A stretch of 64,000 nt of DNA from Callipepla californica brunnescens (Eukaryota > Chordata > Aves > Galliformes > Odontophoridae), in assembly GCA_023055505.1 (NCBI GenBank), contig JALIRH010000100.1:1-64000 (forward strand). The letters run 5' to 3'. The number at the start of each line of letters is the position of its first letter. The stretch's first letter is position 1. Below are positions 49,320 to 62,730 of this stretch, in pieces. The notes under the pieces were generated by a model. It ran no database searches. It saw only the letters and a list, made by a program, of their open reading frames with translations, and was not told where the DNA came from. Made by a program: the position numbers and the translations under genes.

Positions 49320-51185
49320 CCCTAATCTAAACTAACCCTAACCCTACACTAACCATAACACTTAACCTAACCGTACCCTAACCCTAACCCTGACCCTAAC
49401 CCTGACTCAAACCCTACCCTTAACCCTGACCCTAACCCTACCCTAACCCTTACCTAACCCTAACCCTACCCTAACCCTAACACTACCCTAACATTTACCC
49501 TAACCCCTAACCCTTACCTAACCATAACCCTAACACTAAAACTAACCCTACTCTAACCCCTAACCCTACCCTAACCCTTACCCTAACACTAACCCTAAAC
49601 CTACCCTAACCGTGACCCTAACCCCTAACCCCTAACCCCAAAGCCCTAACCCTAACCCTGCCCCTAACCCCAACCCAACCCTAACCCTAACCCCAACCCT
49701 ACCCTAACCCTAACACTAACCCCTAACCCTACCCTAGCCATAACTCCTAACCCCTAATTTTAACCCTAACACTAACCCTAGCCCTACCCTAACCCTAACC
49801 CTACCCCTTACACTAACCATACCCTAACCCTAAAACTGACCCTACACCATCCCTGACCCTAACCCTAACCCTTACCCTAACCCTTACCTATCCCTAACCC
49901 TACTCTAACCCTTAACCCTAACCCTACCCTAACCCTTACCCATACCCCTACCCCTAACCCCTACATCTAGCCCTACCCTAAGCCTAACCCTACCCTATCC
50001 CTAACCCTTACCCTAACCCTTACCTATCCCTAACCCTACCCTAACCCTAACCATACCCCTACCCCTAACCCCTACATCTAGCCCTACCCTAACCCTAACC
50101 CTACCCTATCCCTAACCCTAACCCTTACTCTAACCCTTACCTATCCCTAACCCTACCCTAACCCTACCCCTAACCCTACCCTAACCCTGACTCAAACCCT
50201 ACCTTTAACCCTGACCCTGACCCTAACCCTACCCTAAACCTTACCTACCCCTAACCCATAACCCTAACCCATAACCCTAACCCTAACCCTACCCTAACAT
50301 TTACCCTAACCCTTACCTAACCATAACCCTAACACTAACCCTAAACCTAACCTAACCCTACCCTAACCGTGACCCTAACCCCTATCCCCAACCCGTAAGC
50401 CCAAACCCTAACCCTGTCCCTAACCCCAACCCTACCCTAACCCTAACCACAACCCTACCCTAACCCTAAACCTAACACTAACCCCTAACCCTACCCTAGC
50501 CCTAATCCCTAACCCATACCCTACCCTAACACTACACTACCCTTACCCTAAACCTACTCTAACTCTACCCTTACCCTAACCCTACCCTAAACCTAACTAT
50601 AACCCTACCCTAACTCTAACCCTAACCCTAACTCTTACCCTATCCCTAACCCTAACCCCTAACCCTGACACTGACCCTAACCACTAAACCTAACCCTTAC
50701 CGTAAATTCTAATCCAACCCTAACCCTAACCCTACCCTAACCCTACCCATACCCCTACCCCTACCCCTAACCTAACCCTAACACTACCCTAACCCTAACC
50801 CCTAACCCTAACCCCTAACCGTAGCCCTACCCTAACCCTACCCCTCACCCTAACCCTATCCCTTACCCTAACCCTTACCTATCCCTAACCCTAACCCTAA
50901 ACCTTAACCCTACCCTAACCCTACCCTAAACCTAACCCTAACCTTAAACCCTAACCCCAACCCACCAGATCCCTAACCCTAACTCTAACCCTAACCCTAC
51001 TGATTCCTTACCATAACCCTACCCTAACCCTAACCCTACCCTAAACTTAACCCCTAACCCTAACCCTTACCCTAACCCTAACATTGACCCTATCCCTGAC
51101 CCTAACCCCTAACCCTAACCCTTACCGTAACCCCTAACCCTAAACACTAACCCTAACACTAACCCTACACTAACCCTAATCTAAA

Positions 51186-51216
<31 letters not shown>

Positions 51217-54200
51217 ATAACCCTACACTAACCCTAATCTAAACTAACCCTAACCCTATTGATGGACCCAAAACCTAACCCTAACACTTACCCTAACCCT
51301 AACCCTGACCCTAACCCTGACCCTAACCCTGACTCAAACCCAACCCTTAACCCTGACCCTAACCCTACCCTAACCCTCACTCAAACCCTACCCTTAACCC
51401 TGACCCTGACCCTAACCCTACCCTAACCCTTACCTATCTCTAACCCTACTCTAACCCTAACCCTAACCCTACCCTAACCCTACCCTAACCCTCCAATCTA
51501 ACCCTAATTCTACTCTAACCCTAACCCCTAACCCTAACCCTACCCTAACCCTAAACCCTAATCCTACCATAACCCTGTTGATGGACCCTAATTCTACCTT
51601 AACCCTAACCCCTAACCCTAACACTAACCCTACACTAACCCTAATCTAAACTAACCCTAACCCTATTGATGGACCCAAAACCTAACCCTAACCCTACCCT
51701 AACCATAACACTTACCCTAACCGTACCCTAACCCTAACCCTACCCTAACCCTCACCCTAACACTACCCTAACACTACCCTAACATTTACCCTAACCCCTA
51801 ACCCTTACCCTAACCCTTACCTGACCATAACCCTAACACTAAACCTAACCCTAACCCGTAACCCCAACCCCTAAGCCCTAACCCTAACTCCTAAGCCCTA
51901 ACCCCACCCTAACCCTAACCCTGCCCCTAACACCTAACCCTACCCTAGCCCTATCCTCGCCCTAACCCTACCCTAGCCCTAACCCCTAATTTTAACCCTA
52001 ACCCCTAACCCTAACCCTACCCTAACCCTAACCCTGCCCCTAACCCTAACCATACCCTAACCCTAACACTGACCCTACCCCTATCCCTGACCCTAACCCT
52101 TACTCTAACCCTTACCTATCCCTAACCCTACCCTAACCCTTAACCCGAACCCTACCCTAACCCTTACCCTAACCCTACACTAACCCTCAAATCTAACCCT
52201 AATTCTACCCTAACCCTAACCCCTAACCCTACCCTAACCCTAACCCTGACTCAAACCCTACCCTTAACCCCGACCCTAGCCCTACCCTAACCCTTACCCT
52301 GACACTACCCTAACATTTACCCTAACCTTTAAACCTTACCTAACCATAACACTAATACTAAAACTAACCCTACCCTAACCCCTAACCCTACCCTAACCCT
52401 TTCCCTAACACTAACCCTAACCCTGCACTAACCGTGACCCTAACCCCCAACCCCAACCCCTAAGCCCTAACCCTAACCCTGCCCCTAACCCCAACCCTAC
52501 CCTAACCCTAACCCTGCCCCTAACCCTAACACTAACCCCTAACCCTACCCTAGCCCTAACCCCTAACCCCTAATTTTAACCCTAACCCTTAACCCTAGCC
52601 CTACCCTAACCCTGCCCTAACCCTAACACTGACCCTAACCCTATCCCTGACCCTAACCCTTACCTATCCCTAACCCTACCCTAACCCTTAACCCTAACCC
52701 TACTCTAACACTTACCCTAACCCCTAACCCTAACCCTATCCCTTACCTAACCCTATCCCTACACTAACCCTCAAATCTAACCCTAATTCTACCCTAACCC
52801 TAACCCCACCCTAAACCTAACCCTGACTCAAACCCTACCCTTAACCCTGACCCTAACCCTACCCTAACCCTTACCTAACCCTAACCCTACCCTAACCCTA
52901 ACACTACCCTAAAATTTACCCTAACCCCTAACCCTTACCTAACCATAACACTAACACTAAAACTAACCCTACCCTAACCCCTAACCCTACCCTAACCCTT
53001 TCCCTAACACTAACCCTAACCCTGCACTAACCGTGACCCTAACCCCTAACCCCAACCCCTAAGCCCTAACCCTAACCCTGCCCCTAACCCCAACCCTACC
53101 CTAACCCTAACCCTGCCCCAAACCCTCACACTAACCCCTAACCCTACCCTAGCCCTAACCCCTAACCCCTAATTTTAACCCTAACCCTTAACCCTAGCCC
53201 TACCCTAACCCTGCCCTAACCCTAACCATACCCTAACCCTAACACTGACCCTAACACTATCCCTGACCCTAACGCTTACCTATCCCTAACCCTACCCTAA
53301 CCCTACCCTAACACCTAACCCTAACCCTATCCCTTACCTAACCCTAACCCTACACTACCCCTCAAATCTAACCCTAATTCTACCCTAACACTAACCCCTA
53401 ACCCTACCCTAACCCTAACCCTACCCTACCCCTGACTCAAACCCTACCCTTAACCCTCCTTAACCCTACCCTAACCCTTACCTAACCCTAACCCTACCCT
53501 AACATTTACCCTAACCCCTAACCATAACCCTAACACTAACCCTAACCCTAACCTTACCCTACCCTAACCGTGACCCTAACCCCTAACCCCAACCCATAAG
53601 CCCTAACCCCAAACCCTTACCTAACCCAAACCCTACCCTAATCCTAACCCTAACCCTGCCCCTAACCCTAACACAAACCCCTAACCCTACCCTAGCCCTA
53701 CCCTAGACCTAACCCTACCCTAGCCCTAACCCCTAACCCCTAACCCAAACCCTAACCTTACCCTAAACCTACCCTAACCCTACCCTTACCCTAACTCTAA
53801 CCCTAACACTAACCCTACCCTAACTCTTACCCTATCCCTAACGCTAAGCCCTAACCCTGACACTGACCCTAACTCCTAACCCTAACCCTTACCGAAAATT
53901 CTAATCCAACCCTAACCCTAACCCTACCCTAACCCTACCCATACCCCTACCCCTACACTAACCCTTACCCTAACCCTTACCTATCCCTAACCCTAGCCCT
54001 ACCCTAACCCTAACCCTTACCCTATCCCTAACCCTAACCCTTACCCTAACCCTTACCTATCTCTAACCCTACCCTAACCCTTAACCCTAACCCTTAACCC
54101 TAACCCTACCCTAACCCTCCAATCTAACCCTAATTCTACTCTAACCCTAACCCTACCCTAACCCTAAACCCTAACCCTACCATAACCCTATTGATGGACC

Positions 54201-54672
54201 CTAGTTCTACCCTAACCCTAACCCCTAACCCTAACACCTAACCCTAACACCTAACCCTTTGCTAACCCTATTGATGGACCCTAACTGTAACACTAACCCT
54301 ACCCGTAATCCTACCCCTAACCCTTACCCAACCCTAACCCTAACCCTTACCCTACCCTAACCCTAACCCTTACCCTAAACCTAACCCTACCCTAATTCTA
54401 ACCCTAACCCTGACCCTATTCCTAAACCTAACCCCTGACCCTAACCCCTAACCTTAACCCCTAACCCTAACCCTACCCTTACCCTAACCCTACACCCTAA
54501 CCCTAAACCCTACCCTAACCTAACCCTAACCCTACCCTAACCCTAAAACCCTAACCCTACCTCACACCCTACCCTTAACCCTGACCCTAATACTTACCCT
54601 AACCATTATCTAACCCTAACCCTACCCCATCCCTACCCTACCCCTTAAACCTAACCCTAACCCTACCCTAAC
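45761..54672. repeat. Irregular CCCTAA-type telomere-like satellite, 8.9 kb
   Basis: C-rich on the plus strand throughout: CCCTAACCCTAA broken by CCCTACCCTAA, ACCCCTAA, CCCTGACC and single-base changes; long perfect tracts are rare. Recurring longer words include ATTGATGGACCC (nine places, 47062 to about 54270, counting close variants), GACTCAAACCC, ACATTTACCC and CCACCAGATCCCTAACCC with ACTGATTCCTTACC (48763 and again near 50965), so the block grew by duplication of longer segments. No gene, element or strand switch was seen. Confidence 0.92.
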
Positions 54673-55650
54673 GGTGTCAGAATGTGACAGTCACAATATC
54701 AAAGTATCACAATGTCAGAATGTCAGTGTCACAAGGTTAGAATTTCACAATGCCAAAATATCACAATGTGAGAATCTAAAAATGTCACAGTGTCAGAATG
54801 TCACAATGCAAAAATGAAAGACTGTCACAATACCAGAAGGTAAAAATTTCACAGTCAGAATATTACAGTGTCACAATGTCAGAAGGTCGCATTTTCAGAA
54901 TGTCAGTACGTGAGGATGTCAGAACGTCACAATGTCACAAAGTGAGAATATGAGAATGTCAGAATAACAGAATGTCAGAATGTGAGAACGAAATGATGTC
55001 AGAATGTGATTATGTGAGAATGTCCGAATTTCAGAATGTCAGAATGTCACAACGTCAGAATGCAAGAATATCAGAATGTCCTAAGTTGAGAATGTCACAA
55101 TGTATCTGAATAGAAGAATGTAACATTGGCACAATCTCAGACTGTAACAAAGACATCACATCATAATGTCAGAATGTCAGAATTTCACAACTTCACAATG
55201 TCACAATGAGAGAATTTCAGAACGCAGCAATGTAACAATCTGAGAATGTCACAATATCAGATTGTCAGAATGTCAGAATGACAAAATGTGAGAATATCAC
55301 AATATCACTATGCCAGATTCCCAAAATGCCACGATGTCACAATCTCAGAATGTCAGAATCACAGAATTTGACACTGCGAGAATATCACAAAGTCACAAAG
55401 CCACAATGTCATAATATCACAATATCACAATGTCAGAATGTCACTATGGCAGATTGTCAGAATGCCAGAACATCAGAAGGTGAGAATATAAGAATGTCAG
55501 AATGTCACAATGTCACAATGAGAGAATATTAGAATGTCACAATGTCAACATGTCAGAATGTGAGAAAGGGAGAATGTCATGATGTCAGAATGTCTTAATG
55601 TCAGAATGTCAAATCGTCACAACCTCCCAATTAAAATTCAGGGAATATGA
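54673..55650. repeat. TGTCAGAATG/TGTCACAATG satellite, part 1
   Basis: Begins abruptly after CCCTACCCTAACGG. Decamers TGTCAGAATG and TGTCACAATG alternate irregularly with GAGAGAATAT, CCAGAATGTC and similar. Translations look like repeated MSQCHNVRMSE strings and are not genes. Confidence 0.92.
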
Positions 55651-55655
55651 CTGTG

Positions 55656-56575
55656 TGTGAAAGACAGCAACTGTTTTTGACTTTTGTTGTCTCAAAGCTT
55701 GCTTCATGAGGTCTTTCTGGCTAGAAGACTCTAATTGACAACTGCTTGGAGAAGCTGATCATCACAAAGGACAATAATACTTGTATGGCACCGAAAGTAC
55801 TACTCCTGTTGATTTATCTGTTGGGCCAGATGTGTTGGGTGGGCACAGATCAAACTAATGCCAGAACACGGAGGCAGCTAAAGAAAGCAGGATAGACACC
55901 CTGTTGTCCCTACAAGACAAGCCTCTCTTAAAACAAAACACCCACATGAATGGTGAGGAGCTTTCCTCCTTCAAGGTTTGAAAATTTAAAGCAAAACTGA
56001 CCTTTAGGTTTAATCCCCTCGATAACCAGAGTCTGGAATGTGATGAATATGCATGTGCTATACCTTTAAATAGCTATTCATTTCTCTCTTACGTGCGCAT
56101 GTTTGGTGAAGCAATCCCCCATGTACCCAGCGCGCCGCTTGACAGAACTCATTGGTGTGTCGAGTTGCTCAGTTGGTTTTCTCGACACCACTAAACCAAA
56201 GACTTTGAAGAAGAGACTTTCCTGAGGGAAAAACCTCTTTGGAAGAACCCCCCTGCACAGCGCCTGCTTGCTGCAAAACTTCCCGGCTTTCTCCCATCCC
56301 CCGCGGAGACCAGACAAATTCCTGAGACCAACGGACTACGGACCTCGCCAGATCCACGGTGCTGATGCTCTCTCTTTCTCTTTCTTGCTTTCTGCCAAGT
56401 CTCTTCGCTTTTCATCTTTCTATCACCCATCTTCCCTTCCCCATATCCCTAAAAAACTACTTATTGTAATAAACTGGTTGGGCTAAAATTTGAACCATTG
56501 CCTTTTAATCTCACCATCGGGTATACACATACATATAAAGAACCTCATCTCCCTCCTTTATTTTGGAGCGTGACA
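55656..56575 (+). mobile_element. Solo LTR 2
   Basis: 920 bp of unique sequence with ends TGTGA...TGACA, flanked by the 5-bp repeat CTGTG (55651-55655 and 56576-56580) and splitting a satellite string GGGAATATGACTGTGTCA that is intact at about 57522. Plus strand is sense: a TATA-like CTTTAAATAG near 56064 and AATAAA at 56468-56473. Open frames on the minus strand within it are shadows. No internal genes. Confidence 0.88.
56468..56473 (+). terminator. Poly(A) signal in solo LTR 2
   Basis: AATAAA about 100 bp from the LTR end, after a C/T-rich stretch; it supports plus-strand orientation. Confidence 0.7.
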
Positions 56576-56580
56576 CTGTG

Positions 56581-57751
56581 TCAAAACGTCACAATGAGAG
56601 AATATGAAAAAGTGAGAACATCACAATGACCGAATGTCAGAATGTCGCAATTAGAAAATCGGGGAATATCAAAATGTCACAACGTCACAATGAGAGATAA
56701 TAACACCAAGTGAATGACAATGTCACAGTGTCACAATGAGAGTATCTCAGAATGTCAGAACTTCAAAATGTCAAAATGTCACAAAGTCCAAATATCACAA
56801 GGACAGAATGTCAGAATGACAGATTCCCACAGTTTCAGAATGTCAGAATGTGGTAATGAGAGAAAGTCAAAATATCGGAATGTCAGAATGTCACAAGGAG
56901 AGAATGTCAGAGTGTCACAATGCTATAATGTCAAAATGTCAGAACATCAGAAGGTCAGAATATCACAATGTCACAACGAGAGAACCTCAAAATGTCACCA
57001 AGAGAGACTGTCAAACTATCAGAATGTGAGAATGAGTGAATGTCACAATGAGAGATGGCCACAATTTTAGAATGCCAGATTGTGAGAATGTCAGAATGTG
57101 AAAACGCCAGAATGGGAGTGAGTGAATGTCACAACATCAAAATGTCATAACGTCAGAATGTCAGAATGAACCAATGTGAGAGTGCCTGAATGTCACAGTA
57201 TGAGAACGTCACAATATCACAAATCTCAGAATTTCAGTGTCAGAATGAGAGAATGTCACAATGCCACAATGAGAGAATGTCGCAATTACAGATTATTGAT
57301 AGATCAGAATGTCAGAATACGAGAAAGTGAGAATGTCCCAATGTCAGAATATCAGAATGAGGGAAAGAGAGAATGTCATGATGCCAGAATGTCAAATTGT
57401 CACAAAGTCACAATATCACAATGAGAGAATATCAGAAAGTGAGAATATGCCAGTGAATGAATGACACATTGTGAGAATGTCAGAATGTCAGAATGTCAGA
57501 ATATCAGAATTACAAAATCAGGGAATATGACTGTGTCACAATGTCACAAAGAGAGAATATGAAAAAGTGAGAATATCACAACGACCGAATGTCAGAACGT
57601 GACAATGTCACAATGTCAGAATGAGGGAAAGAGAGAATGTCATGAAGTCAGAATGTCAACTTGTCACAATGCCACAATAGCACAGTAAGAGAATATCAGA
57701 AAGTGAGAATTATGACAGTGACTGAATGTCACGATGTGAGAAAGTCAGAAT
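56581..57751. repeat. TGTCAGAATG/TGTCACAATG satellite, part 2
   Basis: Same decamer satellite, continuing from the exact point of interruption by solo LTR 2. It includes GGGAATATGACTGTGTCAC and GAGGGAAAGAGAGAATGTCA words that recur in part 3. Confidence 0.92.
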
Positions 57752-57756
57752 ATTAG

Positions 57757-58089
57757 TATAGGGCAAATAACCCCCAAAAAAGCACTCCATGGAAATTGTG
57801 CGAAAGGCGGTATATTTTAGGTAGGCTTAAGAAAATGGTATACAAACAAGAAGAAAAGAGAGGAGCTCACCTTGATGATGGTCGAGGCTCGCTAATAACT
57901 CCAAAAGGGAGGGATCTCTAACAAGAGAACCTTCCCTGCTGGAGGTCAGCCCTTAAATGGGGTCTTGGCAGAGGTGGAGTCAAACTCCACCCCTTCCAAT
58001 CACACTCACTTGTGCCCCTGCAGCTGACTCAGGGCTTGCCTCAGGTGATCAATCAGTGGTTCAGGCCATGATTCAACAGTTCCCATACA
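57757..58089 (-). mobile_element. Solo LTR 3
   Basis: 333 bp of unique sequence. Flanked by the 5-bp repeat ATTAG (57752-57756 and 58090-58094). On the minus strand it begins TGTATGGGAACTGTTG and ends GCCCTATA, an LTR-like inverted end with TA instead of CA. A TTTAAG box near 57953 suits minus-strand sense. No genes inside. Confidence 0.8.
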
Positions 58090-58094
58090 ATTAG

Positions 58095-60385
58095 AATGTC
58101 AGAATGTCACCATGAGAGTATCTCAGAATGTCACAATGTCAGAATGTCACAACGATAGAATGTCAAAATGGCAGCATGTGTCTGTGAGAGAATGCCACAA
58201 TGACAGAATAGAAATATGTCAGAATATAGCAATGAGAGAATGTTAGAATGCAACAATGTCAACATGTCAGAATGGGAGAAAGTGAGAATGTCATGATGTC
58301 AGAGTGTCTTAATGTCAGAATGTCAAATCTTCACTGTGTCACAACTACAAGATTAGGGAATATGACTGTGTCAGAAAGTCACAATAAGAGGAGATGAAAA
58401 AGAGAGAATATCACAATGACCGAGTGTCACAATGTAAGAAAGTGAGAATGTGAGAATGTCAAAATGTCAGAATGACAGAATATCACTATGTCACAATGTC
58501 GCAATGTCTCAAGGTCAGAATATCAATATGTAACAGTGTAAGAACGTCACAAATACCACAATGGGAGAATGACAGATTGTCACGATTACAGAATTTCAGA
58601 ATGTGAAAATATCAGAATGTCACAATGTCAGATTCTGAGAATGTCACAATGACAGAATGTCAGAATGAAAGATTTTCCAAATTCCAGAATGTCACTATGT
58701 CACAACGTCAGAATGACGCATTGTCAAAATGCTAGAATGTCACAATGTCACAAGGTGAGAACATCACAATGGCAGATTGTCATAATGCCAGAACATCAGA
58801 AGGTGAGAATATTAGAATGCCACAATGTCACAATGTCACCATGAGAGTATCTCAGAATGTCACAATGTCAAAATGTCAGAATGAGGGAAAGAGAGAATGT
58901 CATGATGTCAGAATGTCTTAACGTCAGAATGTCAAATTGTCACAACGTCACAATATCACAATGAGAGAATATCAGAAAGTGAGAATATGACAATGACCGA
59001 ATGACACATTGTGAGAATGTCAGAATGCCAGAATGTCAGAATGTCAAAATGTGTGAATGTCTGAATGTCACCATGAGAGAGAGTCAGAGTTTTACAATGT
59101 CACAATGTGAGAATGTCTGAACGTCAGAATGAGGGAGAGTTAGAATTTCAGAATGTCACAGTGTCACAATGTCATCATGTCACAATATCAGAATGTTGCA
59201 TTGTCACAATGTGAGAATGACAGGTTGTCACAATTCCAGAATTTCAGAATGTCAACATGTCTGAATGTCACAATGTCACAATTTCACTATGTCACAACGC
59301 TAGAATGTCATAATATCAGAAAGTGAGAATATCACAATGGCAGATCGCCATAATGCCAGAACTTCAGAAGGTGAGAATATTAGAATGTCACAATGTCACA
59401 ATGTTACAATGTGAGTATCTCAGAATGTCACAATGCCAGAATATCAGAATGGCAGAATATGAGAAAGTGAGAATGTCACAATGTCAAAATGTCAGAATGA
59501 GAGAAAGAGAGAATCTCATGATGTCGGAATGTCTTAATGTCAGAATGTCAAATTGTCACAACGTCACGATATCACAATGAGAGAATATCAGAAAGTGAGA
59601 ATATGACAATGACCGAATGACACAATGTGAGAACGTTAGAATGTGAGAATGTCAGAATTGGAGAATGTCACAGAGTCACAATGACAGATTGCCACAATTT
59701 CAGAATGTCAGTGTATCACAATGCCACAAAGTCACAATATCAGTATGTCATGAAGATAGAATGTCACAATGACAACATATGACTGTGACAGAACGTCACA
59801 ATGTCAGATGATAAATATGGCCGAAAATCACAATGAGAGAATGTTAGAATGTCACAATGTTAACATGTCAGAATGTGAGAAAGTGAGAATGCCACAATGC
59901 CACGATGTGAGAATCTCACAATGTCACAATGAGAGAGAGTCAGAATTTCACAGTATCAGAATTTTGCATTGTCACAATGTGAGAATGACAGATTGTCACA
60001 TTTCCAGAATTTCAGAATGTCACAATTCCAGAATTTCAGAATGTCCAAATATCTGAATGTCACAATAGCAGAATGTGAGAGTATCACAATGACAGAATGT
60101 CAGAATGACAGGTTGTCACAATTCCAGAATGTCACTATGTCACAATGCTAGAATGTCAGAATGTCAGAATGTGAAAATAGCACAAGGGCAGGTTGTCATA
60201 ATGCCAGAACTTCAGAATGTGAGAATATTAGAATGTCATAATGTCAGAATGGGAGAATGTCACAACGGCAGGTTGTCATAATTCCAGAAGTTCAGAATGG
60301 GAGAATATTAGAATGTAACAATGTTGCAATGTGACAATGAGAGTATCTCAGAATGTCAGAATGTCAGAATGTCAGAATGCCAGAA
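58095..60385. repeat. TGTCAGAATG/TGTCACAATG satellite, part 3
   Basis: Same decamer satellite with higher-order copies: a segment with GAGGGAAAGAGAGAATGTCA near 58883 recurs about 616 bp later, and one with CATAATGCCAGAAC near 58787 recurs about 570 bp later and again near 60200. It ends at AGAATAAGAGAAAAGAAAGG. Confidence 0.9.
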
Positions 60386-61030
60386 TAAGAGAAAAGAAAG
60401 GTATGAGGAGGCTATGGGGAAGCTATGGGGCAGCTATTGGGCAGCAGTGGGGCAGCTATGGGGCAGTAGTAGGGCAGCTATAAGGCAGCTATGGGGCAGC
60501 AGTGGGGCAGCTATGGGGCGGCTATGAGGAAGCCATTGGGCAGCTATGGGGCAGAAGTGAGGCAGCAATCAGGCAGCAGTGAGGCAGCTATGAGGAGGCT
60601 ATGGGGCAGCTATGGGTCAGCTATCGAGAGGCTATGGGGCAGCTATGGGGCGGCGATGAGGCAGACATGGGGCAGCTATGGGGGAGCAGTGAGGCAGCTA
60701 TGGGGAGGCTATGGGGCAGTAGTTGGGCAGCTATAGGGCGGCTATGGGGAAGCCATTGGGCAGCTATGGGGCAGTAGTGAAGCAGCTATGGGTCAGTAGT
60801 TTGGCAGCTATGACGAGGCTATGGGAAGGCCATGGGGAAGCGATGGGGCAGCTCTGAGGCAGACAAAATGTAGCTATGGGGGAGCAGTGAGGCAGCTATG
60901 GGGTGGCTATGGGGCAGTAGTGGGGCAGCTATGGGGCAGCTATGAGGTAGCCATGGGGCAGCTATGGGGAAGCAGCGAGGGAGCTATGGGGTAGCAGTGA
61001 GGCAGCTATGATGAGGCTATGGGGAGGCTA

Positions 61031-62730
61031 TGGGGCAGCCACGGTGCAGCTATGGGGCAGCAGTGGGGCAGCTATGGGCAGCAGTAAGGAAGCTATTGAG
61101 AAGGCTATGGGGGCAGCTATGGGGTGGCTATGGGGCAGCTATAGAGCGGCAATGTGGCAGTAGTGGGGCACCTATAAGGCAGCTATGGGGCAGCAGTGGG
61201 ACAGCTATGGGGCGGCTATTAGGCAGCCATGGGGTGGCAATGGGGCAGCAGTGAGGCAGCTATGGGGCGGCTATGGGGCTGAAGTGGGGCAGCTATGAGG
61301 AGTCTCTTGAGAGGCTATGGAGCAGCTATGGGGCAGCAGTGGGGTAGCAGGAGGAGACTATGGGGAGGCTATGAAGCAGGTATGGGGCAGCAGTGGGGCA
61401 GCTATGGGGCGACTATGGGGCAGCAGTTGAGCAGCTATGGGGCAGCCATGGGGCAGCTATGTGGCAGTAGTGAAACAGCTATGGTGTAGCTATAAGCGAG
61501 CCTTGGGGCAGCAAGGGGCAGTAGTAAGGCAGCTATGGGGCAGCAGTGGGGCAGCTATGATGAGACTATGGGAAGGCCATGAGGAAGCTATGGGGCATCT
61601 TTGAGGCAGACAAAAAGTAGCTGTGGGGCTGCAGTGAGGCAGCTATGGGGCAGCTGTGGGGCAGCTATTGTGTAGCAGTGAGGCATCTATGAGGAGGCTA
61701 TGGGGAGGATATGAGGCAGTTATGGGGCAGAAGTGAGGCAGCTATGGGGTGGCTATAGGGCAGCAGTGGGGCAGGTATGGGGCAACAAAGAGGCAGCCAT
61801 GGGGCAGCAGTGGGGCAGCTTTGAGGCTACGGGGCGGCTATGGGGCAGTAGTGGGGTAGCTATGGGGCAGCAGTGAGGAAGCTAAGGGGAAGCAATGGGG
61901 TAGCTTTGAGGATGCTATTGGGAAGCCATGGGGCAGCAATGGGGCGGCTATGAGGCAGCGACGGGGAAGCTATGGGGCAGCAGTGAGGCAGGTATGGGGC
62001 AGTAGTAAGGCAGCTACGGGGCAGCAGTGGGGCAAATATGAGGAGGCTCTGAGGAAACTATGGGGCAGCTATGGGGCAGCAGTGAGGCAGTTATAGAACA
62101 GGTATGAGGCACTTATCAAGCAGCTATGGGTCAGCTATGAGGAGGCTATGGGGCAGATGTGGTGCAGCAGTGGGGCAGCTAAGGCAGCTATGGGGAGGCT
62201 ATGGGGCAGCAGTGTGGGCAACTATGAGGAGACTATGGGGAGGCTATGAGGCAGCTATGGGGCAGTAGTCGGGCAGCTATTGGACGGCTATGAGGCAGCC
62301 ATGGGGCAGCTATGGGGCAGCAGTGAGACAGCTATGGGGCAAGTATGGGGAGGCTATGGGGCAGCGACGGGGTGGCTATGGGGCAGTAGTGGGGCAGCTA
62401 TGGTGAGGTTATGAGGCAGCCATGGGGTAGGTATGAGAAACCAGTGAGGCAGCTATGGGGCAGTAGTGGAGCAGCTATGAGGCAGCGGTGGGTCAGCTAT
62501 GGGGTGGCTATGAGGCAGCAGTGGGTCAGCTATGGGGTGGCTATGAGGCAGCCATGGGGCAGCTATGGGACAGCAGTGGGGCAGCTATGAGGTAGCCATG
62601 GGGCACCTATGGGGAAGCAGCGAGGGAGCTATGGGGTAGCAGTGAGGCAGCTATGAGGAAGCTATGGGGAGGCTATGGGGAGGCTATGGGGCAGATATGT
62701 AACGGCTATGAGGCAGCCACGGTGCAGTTA
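61031..62730. repeat. 1700-bp higher-order copy A
   Basis: Every position checked from 61031 (TGGGGCAGCCACGGTGCAGC) onward is repeated 1700 bases later with no difference that I could find. The copy includes odd words such as GACAAAAAGTAGCTG that make the match unambiguous. Confidence 0.88.

Noticed and set aside
56078..56430. Minus-strand open frames inside solo LTR 2
   Set aside because: They lie antisense within an LTR whose TATA-like box and AATAAA are on the plus strand; no similarity recognised.
54673..60385. CRISPR-like regular repeats
   Set aside because: The repeats are contiguous decamers without unique spacers, in vertebrate-type DNA.
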